Below are positions 54,468 through 63,898 of a stretch of DNA of 64,000 nucleotides, one piece after another. The translations under genes and the position numbers were made by a program. The DNA is from Pseudoalteromonas rhizosphaerae. Lineage in GTDB: Bacteria; Pseudomonadota; Gammaproteobacteria; Enterobacterales; Alteromonadaceae. Below the pieces are notes generated by a model. The model made no database searches and was not told the origin of the DNA. It was given only the letters and a program-made list of their open reading frames with translations. Position 1 is the stretch's first letter. Every line of letters begins with the position of its first letter. The stretch covers positions 24,635 through 88,634 of the forward strand of contig NZ_CABVLM010000018.1 in NCBI RefSeq assembly GCF_902498845.1. Direction: 5' to 3'.

Positions 54468-56766
54468 TATACTGCTCCAACCATTGCTCAAACGCATCTG
54501 CTTTGAGTGGACGACTTAGATAATACCCTTGCACATGGTCACACTGCATTTTTTGTAACAGCTCTAGCGATCCTAATGTTTCAACCCCTTCGGCTACGAC
54601 AGAGAAGCCAAGCTGATGACCTAAGGTAATTGTGGATTCAACAATAAACTGATCCTTTTCAGATTCATCAAGTTTAAGAATAAAACATTTATCTAACTTC
54701 AGCTCGTCAATAGGTAACATTTTCAAGCGCCCAAGCGATGTTTGCCCAACCCCATAATCATCAAGAGAAATTTTGACACCGATCGCTTTAAGATTCTCCA
54801 GCGCGTGAATGCCCTTTTCTTCATTTTCAATCATATCGCGCTCAGTTAATTCAATCGTGATAAGCGCCGGTGCAACTGAAAACTGTTTTAAAGTACTAAT
54901 TAAATTGGAGTGAAAGCCGGGGTAAGCGATATCTTGGGCTGAAACATTAATTGCAGCTTGCATATAAATACCCTGTTGCTGCCAAAGTCCAACCTGTGCT
55001 ATCACTGTTTTCACCACCCAACCAGTAAGGTCAACAATCAATCCCGATTGTTCAGCTAGATCAATAAATAGCTCCGGCGATACCCAACTACCATCCTTGC
55101 GTTGCCAACGAATAAGCGATTCCACTTTATTGATTTGTTGTGTAGCGATATGTAGTTTAGGCTGATAGGTCATAAACAGTTGACCATCGTCATCATGAAT
55201 CGCTTGCTTGAGCTCGTCGATCATGATGAGCCTATCAAGATGCGCTTCATCTTCTCCGGGCAGGTAGTAATGAATATTTTCATGGGCACTGGCTGCACTA
55301 TCCACAGCAATCAATACCCGACGCATTAAATCATCTGCTTGCAACCCTTGCGAAGGATACTCCACCACACCAGCACTAAAGCGTAAGTTTATTTTAAGCT
55401 TTTGAATAGTATAACCCGCTTGTAACTGCGCCATTAATCCGACTATTCCACTTTTAAGATTACGCCCCACACTACTAGGAAAAGCGGTTAAAAATTCATC
55501 CCCACCAATACGTGCATGTAAACCACCAAACTCATCTGAAAACTCAGCAATACGTAACGCGACAGCTTTTAAGCAATCATCACCAATACGAGCTCCTAGC
55601 TTATCGTTAATATGCCTAAGACCACGAATATCGATTGCAACTAAGGTGTATTCTTGGTCTTGTTGAAGATTTTCGCTCAATACTTCCAGCATTGCAGAAC
55701 GATTATAAAAACCAGTTAAAGAATCATGCTTTGCGGCAAAGCTAATTTGTTGTTCACGCTCTTGGATATCATTACCCATGTTTTTAAAAGCATCAATTAA
55801 TGTAGCTATTTCATTGCTTTGGTTTTTACTCATCGCATCAACACTGTAGTTTCCTCGCGCAAACTGCCGCGCTAAACTCGCCAACTGTGATAATGGCATG
55901 GTTAAGTTTTTGGCCAATAAACTACTGGTAATAACGCCGATAAAAATCGTTAAAGACGCAAGAATGACTAACGTGTAAAACAATCGCTCAAATTCACTGT
56001 AACTCTGCGTTAGATCAGCACTAAGCAATACATTAACGGGATGATCGTCAAGTGAAGGCAAATGTACATCGCGATTGCGATATACCAATTGTTCACCAAA
56101 AATACGTTTTGTGGTGGAATTATGAAAATACTCGTTTGGAATAAATGGGCTTGGACGCTCTAACAAAGAGCTTTTAACCAAATTATCGCTTTTAGCAATA
56201 AAGCTTACGTCCATACCGGTTAAGTTTTTTAGTTCAACCGCAACCTCATCATCAATTTTAAAACCGACTAAACTATAGGCGATAGTACGCGGAGCTTTAA
56301 CTGGTAGTAAAATGACTTGATACAATTGTTCGTGTAGCACAACAAAACTAGATTGCTCGGTATTATTGAGCAACTCATTCATTAATTCTTGTAAGTTATT
56401 ATTAAAGTCTTGCTGCTTATTAGTAGAAATTAACTTTCCTGACAGATCTAGAAGCAGCATTAAATCAGCATTGATTCGCTGACTATGATTATACAATGCG
56501 CTACTAATGGTATTTGCATCTTTGGTAGCAACCGCTTGTTTAAAACCAAAATCAGCAGTCAGTACTTTTGCAGCTGTGAGCAATAAACTTTCTTTTGACG
56601 CTAGGTACTGCTTATAGACATTTTCAGCCACATTAATATCTTGGGTGACCTTTTTTTCATTAAATTGACTCGTCGACCACCAAAAACTAAATAAGCTCAC
56701 AACAGTAGTTAATAATACTAAGCCTACACATAAAACAGTTATGCGATTTTTTAAACTATTAGTCAT
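54454..56766 (-). CDS. Membrane GGDEF-EAL protein with periplasmic sensor
   Basis: 770 residues from the ATG at 56766 (overlaps the cupredoxin gene end by 8 bp). TM1 near the N terminus, a periplasmic sensory domain to about residue 260, TM2 (LASLTIFIGVITSSLLAKNL), HAMP, GGDEF (intact ARIGGDEF, no RxxD inhibitory site) and EAL. The EAL motif is VESLIRW (ESL), and DDFGTG is DDYGVGQTS, so EAL activity may be altered though the metal-site Asp pair, AEGVE and VQGYYLSRPL remain. I infer a c-di-GMP switch read by a periplasmic ligand. Confidence 0.92.
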   Translation of the reverse strand: MTNSLKNRITVLCVGLVLLTTVVSLFSFWWSTSQFNEKKVTQDINVAENVYKQYLASKESLLLTAAKVLTADFGFKQAVATKDANTISSALYNHSQRINADLMLLLDLSGKLISTNKQQDFNNNLQELMNELLNNTEQSSFVVLHEQLYQVILLPVKAPRTIAYSLVGFKIDDEVAVELKNLTGMDVSFIAKSDNLVKSSLLERPSPFIPNEYFHNSTTKRIFGEQLVYRNRDVHLPSLDDHPVNVLLSADLTQSYSEFERLFYTLVILASLTIFIGVITSSLLAKNLTMPLSQLASLARQFARGNYSVDAMSKNQSNEIATLIDAFKNMGNDIQEREQQISFAAKHDSLTGFYNRSAMLEVLSENLQQDQEYTLVAIDIRGLRHINDKLGARIGDDCLKAVALRIAEFSDEFGGLHARIGGDEFLTAFPSSVGRNLKSGIVGLMAQLQAGYTIQKLKINLRFSAGVVEYPSQGLQADDLMRRVLIAVDSAASAHENIHYYLPGEDEAHLDRLIMIDELKQAIHDDDGQLFMTYQPKLHIATQQINKVESLIRWQRKDGSWVSPELFIDLAEQSGLIVDLTGWVVKTVIAQVGLWQQQGIYMQAAINVSAQDIAYPGFHSNLISTLKQFSVAPALITIELTERDMIENEEKGIHALENLKAIGVKISLDDYGVGQTSLGRLKMLPIDELKLDKCFILKLDESEKDQFIVESTITLGHQLGFSVVAEGVETLGSLELLQKMQCDHVQGYYLSRPLKADAFEQWLEQYNEKA

Positions 56767-57418
56767 TCCCACCCTTAAACTTACTACCAAAAGTATTACG
56801 TGGCTTAGGCTCAGTTGTTTGCAGTGTCACTTGTAAACTATGAGGTGAATTTACAGCTAACGTTAGCGGCTGCTTTTCTTCAAGTGTGTTCTTTTGTAAA
56901 GCATGCCAAAGAGTTAGCTGTACTGGCAAAGTTAGGCCACTTAGTTGCACATTTCCACGCTCATCACTTTGATAAACATCAGCGCTTTTTGCAACATAAA
57001 TATACCCTAGCATAGAGTCATGTATATTACAGCCAAGTACCACAACCCCTTGATTTTCAAATGTAATCGGATTTTCTGGTTGCCCTGAATATAACTTTAA
57101 CTGAAATGGTTTAGCTTCAGAGAAAGAATACACGTGGTGGCGAATATTATCGCTATTAGGAAAGTTCACTTGCTGCCCTTGATGAGCAATCAAAAGTGTT
57201 GGTGAAAACTGCTTATCTACTTGATCCATTATCAGTACAGGTAACTGCTGCGATAATTTTTTATTGCTTTTGCTAGCAATTTCTACAACTGCATTGGTGA
57301 GAGGCTGCCCATATTGATCAACGATATTGAGCGTAACATCTTGTGCATAACCTTTACTTGCAAGCGCCATTGCGAAAAGAGTTATAACGCTTTTTGTTAC
57401 CATTACTTGCAATCTCAT
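56759..57418 (-). CDS. Periplasmic cupredoxin-like protein (methylamine-utilization-type)
   Basis: 219 residues; GGGGAT precedes the ATG. A signal peptide is followed by a domain with an NIVDQYGQPLTNAVVEI beta-sandwich, then a cupredoxin with likely type 1 copper ligands: His in NIRHHVYSF, Cys and His in VVVLGCNIHDSM, and Met at the end of that loop. It may carry electrons or sense copper/redox state. First gene of the four-gene overlapping operon, so it could report to the GGDEF-EAL sensor encoded next (inference). Confidence 0.82.
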   Translation of the reverse strand: MRLQVMVTKSVITLFAMALASKGYAQDVTLNIVDQYGQPLTNAVVEIASKSNKKLSQQLPVLIMDQVDKQFSPTLLIAHQGQQVNFPNSDNIRHHVYSFSEAKPFQLKLYSGQPENPITFENQGVVVLGCNIHDSMLGYIYVAKSADVYQSDERGNVQLSGLTLPVQLTLWHALQKNTLEEKQPLTLAVNSPHSLQVTLQTTEPKPRNTFGSKFKGGND

Positions 57419-57581
57419 TTGGTCATCCCCTGCTGTGCGAACACTAACATATGAGTATCTCTAATTAATCTTAGGTTAAGTTAATTAGAGACTGACTCTA
57501 AATGCAAGAATAAAAGCCCAGTAACTATAAATAATAGCAAAACTCTAAGCTTTTAAAATGGTGCAAGTTGATTACTAATGA

Positions 57582-58688
57582 TTAAAGCTTGGAAATCAAT
57601 CCATATTGCTGATCCAAAATAGCAATCACTTCAGCACGAGGATCGGCAGGAATCGTAACATTGTAGCCAACAATTTTACTGGCAATACCCACATATGTTT
57701 CTGACACTGATAACATAACCGACTCAGGTAAAATGTAATCTTTTGCTAGTTGCTCACGTTCAGGCATACGATCTTTATTCAGCAATACATCACTATCAGG
57801 CACATTATTAATTAATAACTGACGAAACCCTTCTTTAGAGTTCTCAACAATTTTGCCATCTTGATAAGCTAATTCATCCCAAATACGTGATGAGTCTGGC
57901 GTGCCTACCTCATCAATATAAATTAGTTTATTAGTACCATTTAAGTCTTCCACATAACCAAACTCAAATTTAGTATCAACGAATATTTGACCTAATTTAG
58001 CCAACTCTTCACTTATCAGAGTAAATCCTTCAACCAGTAATTGCTCATACTTAGTAACATCTTCCGCTGATTTAAAGTTAAATACGGCTAAGTTATTTAA
58101 AATATTATCGCGGGTAATATTGACATCATCCACCGCAGGAATATCTGCAACGCCAGTAATAATACCTTTTGTTGATGGCGTAATAAGTACTTCGTCTAAT
58201 TTTTGGTTCGCAGTTAAGCCATCTGGCAGCTCTAAACCACAAAAGTTGCGAATACCTTTACCGTAATCACGCCACATGCTGCCTGTAATATATTGACGAG
58301 CAATTGCCTCTACTTTCACAGTACTGGCTTTACGGACAATCCACACATACGGATGTGGAATATCAACAATATGATTTCCCGCAAGGCCTGCCTGATCAAA
58401 TAACTTAAACCAATGAGCAGCAACTGTGTTTAATGCGACCCCTTTACCTGGCACGCCATTTAAACCATTTTCGCCTTGCCATATACAATCAAACGCGGAG
58501 ATACGATCAGAAATAACCATAATAGCCAGTTCTGTACCCTTTGGTACTTGGTAACCTTTTTCGCTGATCAAACGCGCGCTGTCTTCGTCTGTTAACCAAT
58601 AAACTGAACGAACTTTGCCACTGTGAACTGGGCCCTTTGTGCGTATTGGTAAGTCATCGTTTACGTCTAAAACTTTATAGCTAGTCAT
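57582..58688 (-). CDS. purC: SAICAR synthase, long form
   Basis: 368 residues. Joins aspartate to CAIR in purine synthesis. Blocks seen: GKVRSVYW (ATP loop), VMISDRISAFDCIWQ, KVEAIARQYITGSMW, FVDTKFEFGYV and DEVGTPDSSRIW. This is longer than the E. coli type (about 240), as in Vibrio and Alteromonadales. GGAG precedes the ATG. Monocistronic. A short palindrome (58710-58724) lies in its leader. Confidence 0.95.
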   Translation of the reverse strand: MTSYKVLDVNDDLPIRTKGPVHSGKVRSVYWLTDEDSARLISEKGYQVPKGTELAIMVISDRISAFDCIWQGENGLNGVPGKGVALNTVAAHWFKLFDQAGLAGNHIVDIPHPYVWIVRKASTVKVEAIARQYITGSMWRDYGKGIRNFCGLELPDGLTANQKLDEVLITPSTKGIITGVADIPAVDDVNITRDNILNNLAVFNFKSAEDVTKYEQLLVEGFTLISEELAKLGQIFVDTKFEFGYVEDLNGTNKLIYIDEVGTPDSSRIWDELAYQDGKIVENSKEGFRQLLINNVPDSDVLLNKDRMPEREQLAKDYILPESVMLSVSETYVGIASKIVGYNVTIPADPRAEVIAILDQQYGLISKL

Positions 58689-58709
58689 GCTATCTCCGAG
58701 TATATGGCA

Positions 58710-58724
58710 CGCCCTGTAAGGGCG
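58710..58724. promoter_or_regulatory. Palindrome in the purC leader
   Basis: CGCCCT and AGGGCG flank a 3-nt centre about 22 bp before the purC start. It could be an operator or a small leader hairpin; it does not match the PurR consensus as I know it. Confidence 0.35.
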
Positions 58725-58872
58725 ATCGTATGGGTATGGGGTTATAAGCCGCTAATAATAATCGAGACCGGGGGAAATCACAATTAAAGCACTATGTGAT
58801 TTAACGCAGTTTAGTTGGTATTTTATTATACACGTTATAAGATAACATCAAAATCCAGTAGTAATTTACGTG

Positions 58873-59562
58873 ATGATTAATATACAGCAGCTAAGTTTTA
58901 AATGGCAAAAACAACAAGTCAAACCCACTTTAGCAATTGCAACACTTAGCATTGCTAAAGGCGAACATGTGTTTTTACATGGCCCTAGCGGCTGTGGTAA
59001 ATCCACTTTATTATCGTTACTTGCAGGCATCAACCGCCCTACATCAGGCCAACTGAGTATTTTAGGCTGTGAACTGGGTCAATTAAGTAAAAGTAAATGC
59101 GATAAGTTTCGCGCTGAGCATATTGGGTATATCTTTCAAAATTTTAATTTACTTCCTTACCTATCACCGATTGATAATGTCACATTAGGTTGCCAATTTT
59201 CAAAACCACGGCAAAAAAAAGCATTAATCAATAGCCCAACCCTTAATCAAGAGGCCTCAAGGCTATTAAATGCACTGGGCTTAGACGAGCAATTACATCA
59301 ACAAAATGTCGCTAGTTTGAGTATTGGCCAGCAACAGCGAGTCGCGGCGGCGCGCGCCTTTATTGGCAGCCCAGAATTGATAATTGCCGATGAGCCAACG
59401 TCTGCTCTTGATGCAAACAATCGCCAGTCCTTTATCAACTTACTTTTTACACAAGCAAACGAAGCGAATAGCACCTTACTTTTTGTCAGCCATGATACCA
59501 GCTTACAACCGCTTTTTAATCGCAACATTGATTTACTGTCGCTACAGGAGCAAGGTAAATGA
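58873..59562 (+). CDS. ABC transporter ATPase (LolD/MacB type)
   Basis: 229 residues from the ATG at 58873 (GTG at 58870 also possible). Walker A GPSGCGKST, signature LSIGQQQRVAAARA, Walker B LIIADEPTSALD. Drives the permease encoded next, whose start overlaps its stop by 4 bp (ATGA). Confidence 0.93.
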   Translation: MINIQQLSFKWQKQQVKPTLAIATLSIAKGEHVFLHGPSGCGKSTLLSLLAGINRPTSGQLSILGCELGQLSKSKCDKFRAEHIGYIFQNFNLLPYLSPIDNVTLGCQFSKPRQKKALINSPTLNQEASRLLNALGLDEQLHQQNVASLSIGQQQRVAAARAFIGSPELIIADEPTSALDANNRQSFINLLFTQANEANSTLLFVSHDTSLQPLFNRNIDLLSLQEQGK

Positions 59563-60815
59563 TCCTCTTAAAACTTGCTATTAGTAGCTTATATAATCGC
59601 CGCGCCAGTGCATTCTTAACTCTGTTTACTATTGCTGTTAGTGTCATGTTATTGCTGAGTATTGAGCGAGTGCGGGTTGATGCCAAAAGTAGTTTTAGTA
59701 ATACCATTTCTGGTACTGATCTAATTGTTGGCGCTCGTACCGGAGATATACAGCTGTTATTGTCTTCGGTTTTTCGCATTGGTCATGCTAACAATGGCGT
59801 TAGCTGGCAAAGCTACCAATATATAAAACAGCAACGCGGCGTCAACTGGACCATTCCGCTATCACTAGGGGACAGCCATAAAGGCCAAGCGGTACTGGGC
59901 ACTTCAGCTGATTATTTTCAACATTATAAATTTGCTAAAAAGCAGCAGCTTAGTTTTAGCCAAGGCCGCGCCTTCGCCCATTTAAATGAGGTCGTACTGG
60001 GCGCGCAGGTAGCAGCGAAGCTAGGCTATTCACTGGGCGATAGTATCGTTATTTCACACGGTATGGGTAATACCAGCTTCCATCATCATGATGATAATCC
60101 CTTCACTGTGGTGGGCATTTTAGATGCGACGGGCACGCCAGTTGATAAAACCCTACATATTCCATTAGCGGCTATTGAACTGATCCACAGCGGTAACCAC
60201 ACCAGCCATGAACATGAACATGAACATGAACATGAACAGCATGATGTTCTAACAGGCGAACCTAAGCAAATCACCGCGTTTTTAGTGGGTTTTGATTCTC
60301 CGCTTTATACGTTACAAGTAAGGCGCAATATCAATCAGTACAAACCTGAAGCGTTGCTTGCCATCATGCCTGGTGTAACTTTGCGTGAGCTATGGGAAAT
60401 GCTGACAATTGTTGAAAAAATCTTGTTGCTGTTTTCTGTCGTAGTGGTACTCGTGAGTCTGCTAGGCATGCTAACGACCCTATTGGCCAGCCTTAACCAA
60501 CGCCGCCGCGAATTGGCCATTTTACGCTCTGTCGGTGCGCGTCCTTGGCATTTATTCACATTGATCAGCATAGAATCACTACTGATAACCTTTTTAGGTT
60601 GCCTAGTAGGTTGTGGGTTATTTTATTTATTAATGTCTCTTGCCACAGGTTACTTGCAAAGTAATGTCGGCATCACAATCACCATTGCGATGCTATCGAG
60701 CTATGAACTGGTATTGATCGGCGCTATTATGGCGGCCGGCTTTATCGTTGGTTTGATACCAGCCACCCGCGCCTATTTTTACTCATTGTCTGATGGCATG
60801 AGCATTAAAATTTAA
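59559..60815 (+). CDS. FtsX/MacB-like ABC permease with His-rich loop
   Basis: 418 residues. TM1 near the N terminus, a large periplasmic domain and three C-terminal helices with the FtsX-type block LASLNQRRRELAILRSVGA. The periplasmic domain has SFHHHDD and a HEHEHEHEHEQHD stretch encoded by five 6-bp repeats (60207-60236), which could bind Zn, Ni or Cu. Together with the ATPase before it and the DUF3299 protein after it, this looks like a metal-linked exporter or lipoprotein-extrusion pump. I recall a similar set among zinc-regulated Vibrio genes, but that link is not certain. Confidence 0.9.
   Translation: MILLKLAISSLYNRRASAFLTLFTIAVSVMLLLSIERVRVDAKSSFSNTISGTDLIVGARTGDIQLLLSSVFRIGHANNGVSWQSYQYIKQQRGVNWTIPLSLGDSHKGQAVLGTSADYFQHYKFAKKQQLSFSQGRAFAHLNEVVLGAQVAAKLGYSLGDSIVISHGMGNTSFHHHDDNPFTVVGILDATGTPVDKTLHIPLAAIELIHSGNHTSHEHEHEHEHEQHDVLTGEPKQITAFLVGFDSPLYTLQVRRNINQYKPEALLAIMPGVTLRELWEMLTIVEKILLLFSVVVVLVSLLGMLTTLLASLNQRRRELAILRSVGARPWHLFTLISIESLLITFLGCLVGCGLFYLLMSLATGYLQSNVGITITIAMLSSYELVLIGAIMAAGFIVGLIPATRAYFYSLSDGMSIKI
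60207..60236 (+). repeat. Hexanucleotide repeat, five CATGAA copies
   Basis: Five perfect copies of CATGAA code for the His-Glu loop of the ABC permease. A copy change alters the loop by whole His-Glu pairs without shifting frame. Confidence 0.9.
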
Positions 60816-60825
60816 GAGGAATATC

Positions 60826-61326
60826 ATGCAGTACTTTCAAAAGCTCACTTTGCTTTGCTTAGTTATTTTTAGCTTTGGTTATAATTTTAGTAGTTATGCC
60901 AATGAACCAAAAGAAATTTTTTGGGAAGATTTAATTCCTAAGGGACATGTACAAATAGATACTCAAGATCAAGCTAGCCATGAAGGTACAGAGCAAAATT
61001 GGGTGCAACCTGATCTAGATGCACCAATTGTTAAGGAACTCAATGGCCAATCAGTCAGCTTACCTGGGTTTGTAGTACCTCTTGAAGGTGACAGCGAAAT
61101 GATTACTGAGTTTTTATTAGTGCCTTACTTTGGTGCTTGCATCCACGTGCCACCACCACCACCGAATCAAATTGTTCATGTGACAATTAAAGGCGGCGTG
61201 CCAATTGAAAGTTTGTACGATGCCATAGTCGTTACCGGCGTCATCAGCACTGAAACCTGGAGTGGCGACATTGCACAAGTGGGTTATAAAATGACAGCCG
61301 TCGGCGTCGCACCGTTTGAGCTGTAA
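60826..61326 (+). CDS. DUF3299 exported protein
   Basis: 166 residues with a signal peptide (near SSYANE). Family blocks: LPGFVVPLEGD, FLLVPYFGACIHVPPPPPNQ and VTGVISTETW. The five-proline run would need EF-P for efficient translation. Periplasmic; function unknown, usually encoded beside metal-related ABC transporters. AGAGGAA precedes the ATG, 10 bp after the permease. Confidence 0.85.
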   Translation: MQYFQKLTLLCLVIFSFGYNFSSYANEPKEIFWEDLIPKGHVQIDTQDQASHEGTEQNWVQPDLDAPIVKELNGQSVSLPGFVVPLEGDSEMITEFLLVPYFGACIHVPPPPPNQIVHVTIKGGVPIESLYDAIVVTGVISTETWSGDIAQVGYKMTAVGVAPFEL

Positions 61327-61342
61327 CTCAGATACATACCTC

Positions 61343-61394
61343 AGGCGTGTTGTTCCCAGTGCTGCAAATAGCAGCTCTCAAGTGCAACATGCCT
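61343..61394. terminator. Nested hairpins between convergent DUF3299 and mutM genes
   Basis: Outer arms AGGCGTGTTG / CAACATGCCT (one mismatch) enclose GCTGC/GCAGC (61361-61375). There is no strong T-run, so the role as terminator is only likely from position. Confidence 0.5.
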
Positions 61395-61398
61395 TAAC

Positions 61399-62208
61399 TT
61401 ATTTTTGGCATTGACTACAGTACACTGTACTACGTTGCCCTAAACGAATTTCTGTTAATGCTTTCTTACATACCATACATGGCTCACCTTTGCGGCCATA
61501 AACTAATAACTGTTGTGCAAAGTAACCTGGTTTACCATCACTTTGGGCAAAGTCTTTTAATGTCGTGCCACCTTGGGTGATAGCCGCAGCCAAAGTATCT
61601 TTAATAATAGGGATTAATTGCTGATAGCGCGCTTGTGATACTTTTCCTGCTTCACGTTTTGGATGAATACCTGCCTTAAAAAGAGACTCGTTAGCGTAAA
61701 TATTACCCACACCAACCACCACAGCGTTATCCATAATAAATTGTTTGATTGGCACTTTCTTATTTCGTGACTGCTCATATACGCGCTTAGCAGTAAATTC
61801 ATCAGTGAGTGGCTCAGGGCCCAGTTTGCTCAGTAAGCTATGACATTCGCCGGGCGCTTGCCATAAACAACAACCAAATCGGCGTGGGTCATTTAGTCTC
61901 AGTGCTTTACCGTTGGCAAATATAAACTCGATATGATCATGCTTTTTTAATGGCTCATTTTGTTCAACAACTCGTAAATTACCCGACATACCTAAATGCA
62001 AAATAATGCTGCCCAGTTCACACTCAAGTAGCAAATACTTTGCCCTACGCTCAACAGCTAAAACAGCTAAGTTAGCGATTTTGTACACATCATCCGGCAC
62101 AGGCCAACGCATATTCGGATTATGAATATTCACCTTTGTAACTGTTTGCTGCAAAATATGTGGGGTGATCCCCATTCGGCTAACTTCAACCTCTGGTAAT
62201 TCAGGCAT
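61399..62208 (-). CDS. mutM: Formamidopyrimidine-DNA glycosylase
   Basis: 269 residues from the ATG at 62208, the only start giving the required N terminus MPELPEVE (catalytic Pro2, Glu3). Removes 8-oxoguanine from DNA. Helix-two-turn-helix region VVGVGNIYANESLFKAGI and C-terminal zinc finger (CMVCKK then YCSQCQ). One base separates it from the upstream gene's stop (TAGTATG). Confidence 0.96.
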   Translation of the reverse strand: MPELPEVEVSRMGITPHILQQTVTKVNIHNPNMRWPVPDDVYKIANLAVLAVERRAKYLLLECELGSIILHLGMSGNLRVVEQNEPLKKHDHIEFIFANGKALRLNDPRRFGCCLWQAPGECHSLLSKLGPEPLTDEFTAKRVYEQSRNKKVPIKQFIMDNAVVVGVGNIYANESLFKAGIHPKREAGKVSQARYQQLIPIIKDTLAAAITQGGTTLKDFAQSDGKPGYFAQQLLVYGRKGEPCMVCKKALTEIRLGQRSTVYCSQCQK

Positions 62209-62209
62209 A

Positions 62210-62728
62210 CTATTTAGGCTCACTTTGTGAAAAATTAAAACTAGGGAATAAACGCTGCGCAGTTACTTTATCAAGTGATAACACGCGCTGGTTGCTTTTA
62301 TCTAATAAATAATAGCCTTGTGGTGCGCTATATAATTGATACAACCAAGGAAGTTGCTCGCCTGCCAACCATACGGTTGCTACAGTCAAAGCTGAGGTAT
62401 TGTGGAATGCTTGCTGATTATCAGCGACCGACAATTGCATGCTCTGCCATTCATTTACTAATGCCACAAGGTTTGCTGTTGTTGCTTGCCAAAAACTAGC
62501 AGGTGCATTATTGATTAATGCAGTGGCGCGCCAAGAAGTGCCTATGCGCTCTATTTTTTGATCGGGAAACTCTAGAGCTAAAATAAAGTTTTGCGCTGGC
62601 AATACACTTTGCACACTAGATTGTTCTGAACCACTGTTGAGTTTTGTATGTAATCCATTAAAAAAGAAAATCATCAACAGCATGGAAAAAATAACCACAT
62701 TATTCCAGCCCCTGCGACCTAACTGCAT
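62210..62728 (-). CDS. Membrane-anchored hypothetical protein next to mutM
   Basis: 172 residues from the ATG at 62728 (an ATG at 62752 is also in frame). One transmembrane segment near the N terminus (NNVVIFSMLLMIFFFNGLH); the rest is soluble and likely periplasmic. No family recognised. One base from mutM, so almost surely cotranscribed with it. Confidence 0.7.
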   Translation of the reverse strand: MQLGRRGWNNVVIFSMLLMIFFFNGLHTKLNSGSEQSSVQSVLPAQNFILALEFPDQKIERIGTSWRATALINNAPASFWQATTANLVALVNEWQSMQLSVADNQQAFHNTSALTVATVWLAGEQLPWLYQLYSAPQGYYLLDKSNQRVLSLDKVTAQRLFPSFNFSQSEPK

Positions 62729-62900
62729 TTGAGTTCTTCCTAAAAGATTCAATTAGTTAAAGTGTAACCAAAAACATATAAAAATGGCAGTTGAATTTTT
62801 TAACTACTGTTAAGACTGAATATTACAAAAAATCACCAACGCGAATGTGTCAAAGTTAAATTACTTTGCTAAAATACGGCAAAATTTAAGGAGTTCCGTC

Positions 62901-63827
62901 ATGTCAATGTATGTAGTGGGTCATAAAATCCCAGATTCAGATTCTATTTGTGGTGCAATCGCACTCGCATATTTGAAAAACCAAATCGAAGAACCAGCAA
63001 TTCCAACTCGTCTTGGTGAAATATCACCTGAAACGCAGTTTATTCTTGATAAATTCGGCTTTGAAGCACCAGAGCTAAAATTAAGTTATGCCGGTGAAGA
63101 TGTTTACATCGTTGACCATACCGAAAAAACGCAAGCACCTGATGATATCGATCAAGCTCGCGTTGTTGGCGTTGTTGATCACCATAAACTAGGCGATTTA
63201 ACCAGCTCTACACCTCTTGAATGCTGGATCCGCCCTGTTGGCTGCTCAAACACGATCATTAAAATGATGTATGACTTCTACAATGTTGAAATTCCAAAAG
63301 ACATTGCAGGCATCATGATGTGTGCAATTTTAAGTGATACGGTTATTTTCAAATCACCAACCTGCACCACAGCTGATATTAAATGTGTTGAAGCGCTTGC
63401 TGAAATTGCCGGCATCGAGGACTTTAAAGAATTAGGCATGGATATGTTCCGTGTTAAGTCAGCGGTTGAGAATACTCCAGCGCGTGATTTAGTAATGCGT
63501 GATTTTAAAGACTTCAACATGAACGGTAAACTAGTTGGTATTGGTCAATTAGAAGTTATCGATCTAGCGGTATTTGATGATATTAAAGCAGACCTTGAAG
63601 CTGATATTGCTAAGCTTAAAGAAGAAGGTGGACGCCACTCGGTATTCTTATTACTTACCGACATCATGAAAGAAGGCTCACAAATGCTGATCGTATCTGA
63701 CGATGCAACACTAGTTGAAACTGCTTATGGTGTAACGCCCAAAGACGGAAAAGTATGGCTAGACGGCGTACTGAGCCGTAAAAAGCAAGTAGTACCACCA
63801 CTGCAAGATGCATTCGCAAAGCTCTAA
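62901..63827 (+). CDS. ppaC: Manganese-dependent inorganic pyrophosphatase
   Basis: 308 residues from the ATG at 62901, chosen because AAGGAG sits seven bases upstream; an upstream in-frame GTG adds 18 residues of no homology. Family II (DHH) pyrophosphatase: GHKIPDSDSICGA, DHTEKTQ, VVDHHKLGD and, in the DHHA2 half, GGRHSVFLLLTD and SRKKQVVPPL. Needs Mn or Co. Cytoplasmic. Seven 7-bp repeats begin right at its stop. Confidence 0.95.
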   Translation: MSMYVVGHKIPDSDSICGAIALAYLKNQIEEPAIPTRLGEISPETQFILDKFGFEAPELKLSYAGEDVYIVDHTEKTQAPDDIDQARVVGVVDHHKLGDLTSSTPLECWIRPVGCSNTIIKMMYDFYNVEIPKDIAGIMMCAILSDTVIFKSPTCTTADIKCVEALAEIAGIEDFKELGMDMFRVKSAVENTPARDLVMRDFKDFNMNGKLVGIGQLEVIDLAVFDDIKADLEADIAKLKEEGGRHSVFLLLTDIMKEGSQMLIVSDDATLVETAYGVTPKDGKVWLDGVLSRKKQVVPPLQDAFAKL

Positions 63828-63876
63828 GGTGCTAGGTGCTAGGTGCTAGGTGCTAGGTGCTAGGTGCTAGGTGCTA
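63828..63876 (+). repeat. Tandem repeat, seven copies of GGTGCTA
   Basis: Seven perfect tandem copies begin at the base after the ppaC stop codon. It carries CTAG repeatedly and relates to other CTAGG sequences in the window (42367-42388, 45975-46110). Confidence 0.95.
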
Positions 63877-63898
63877 GTACTCGTTCACAGAAGTTCTG

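Noticed and set aside
62847..62900. GTG start for ppaC
   Set aside because: The AAGGAG site sits between this and the ATG at 62901, and the extra residues do not match the family.
63828..63876. CRISPR-like repeat
   Set aside because: The unit is 7 bp and tandem with no spacers.
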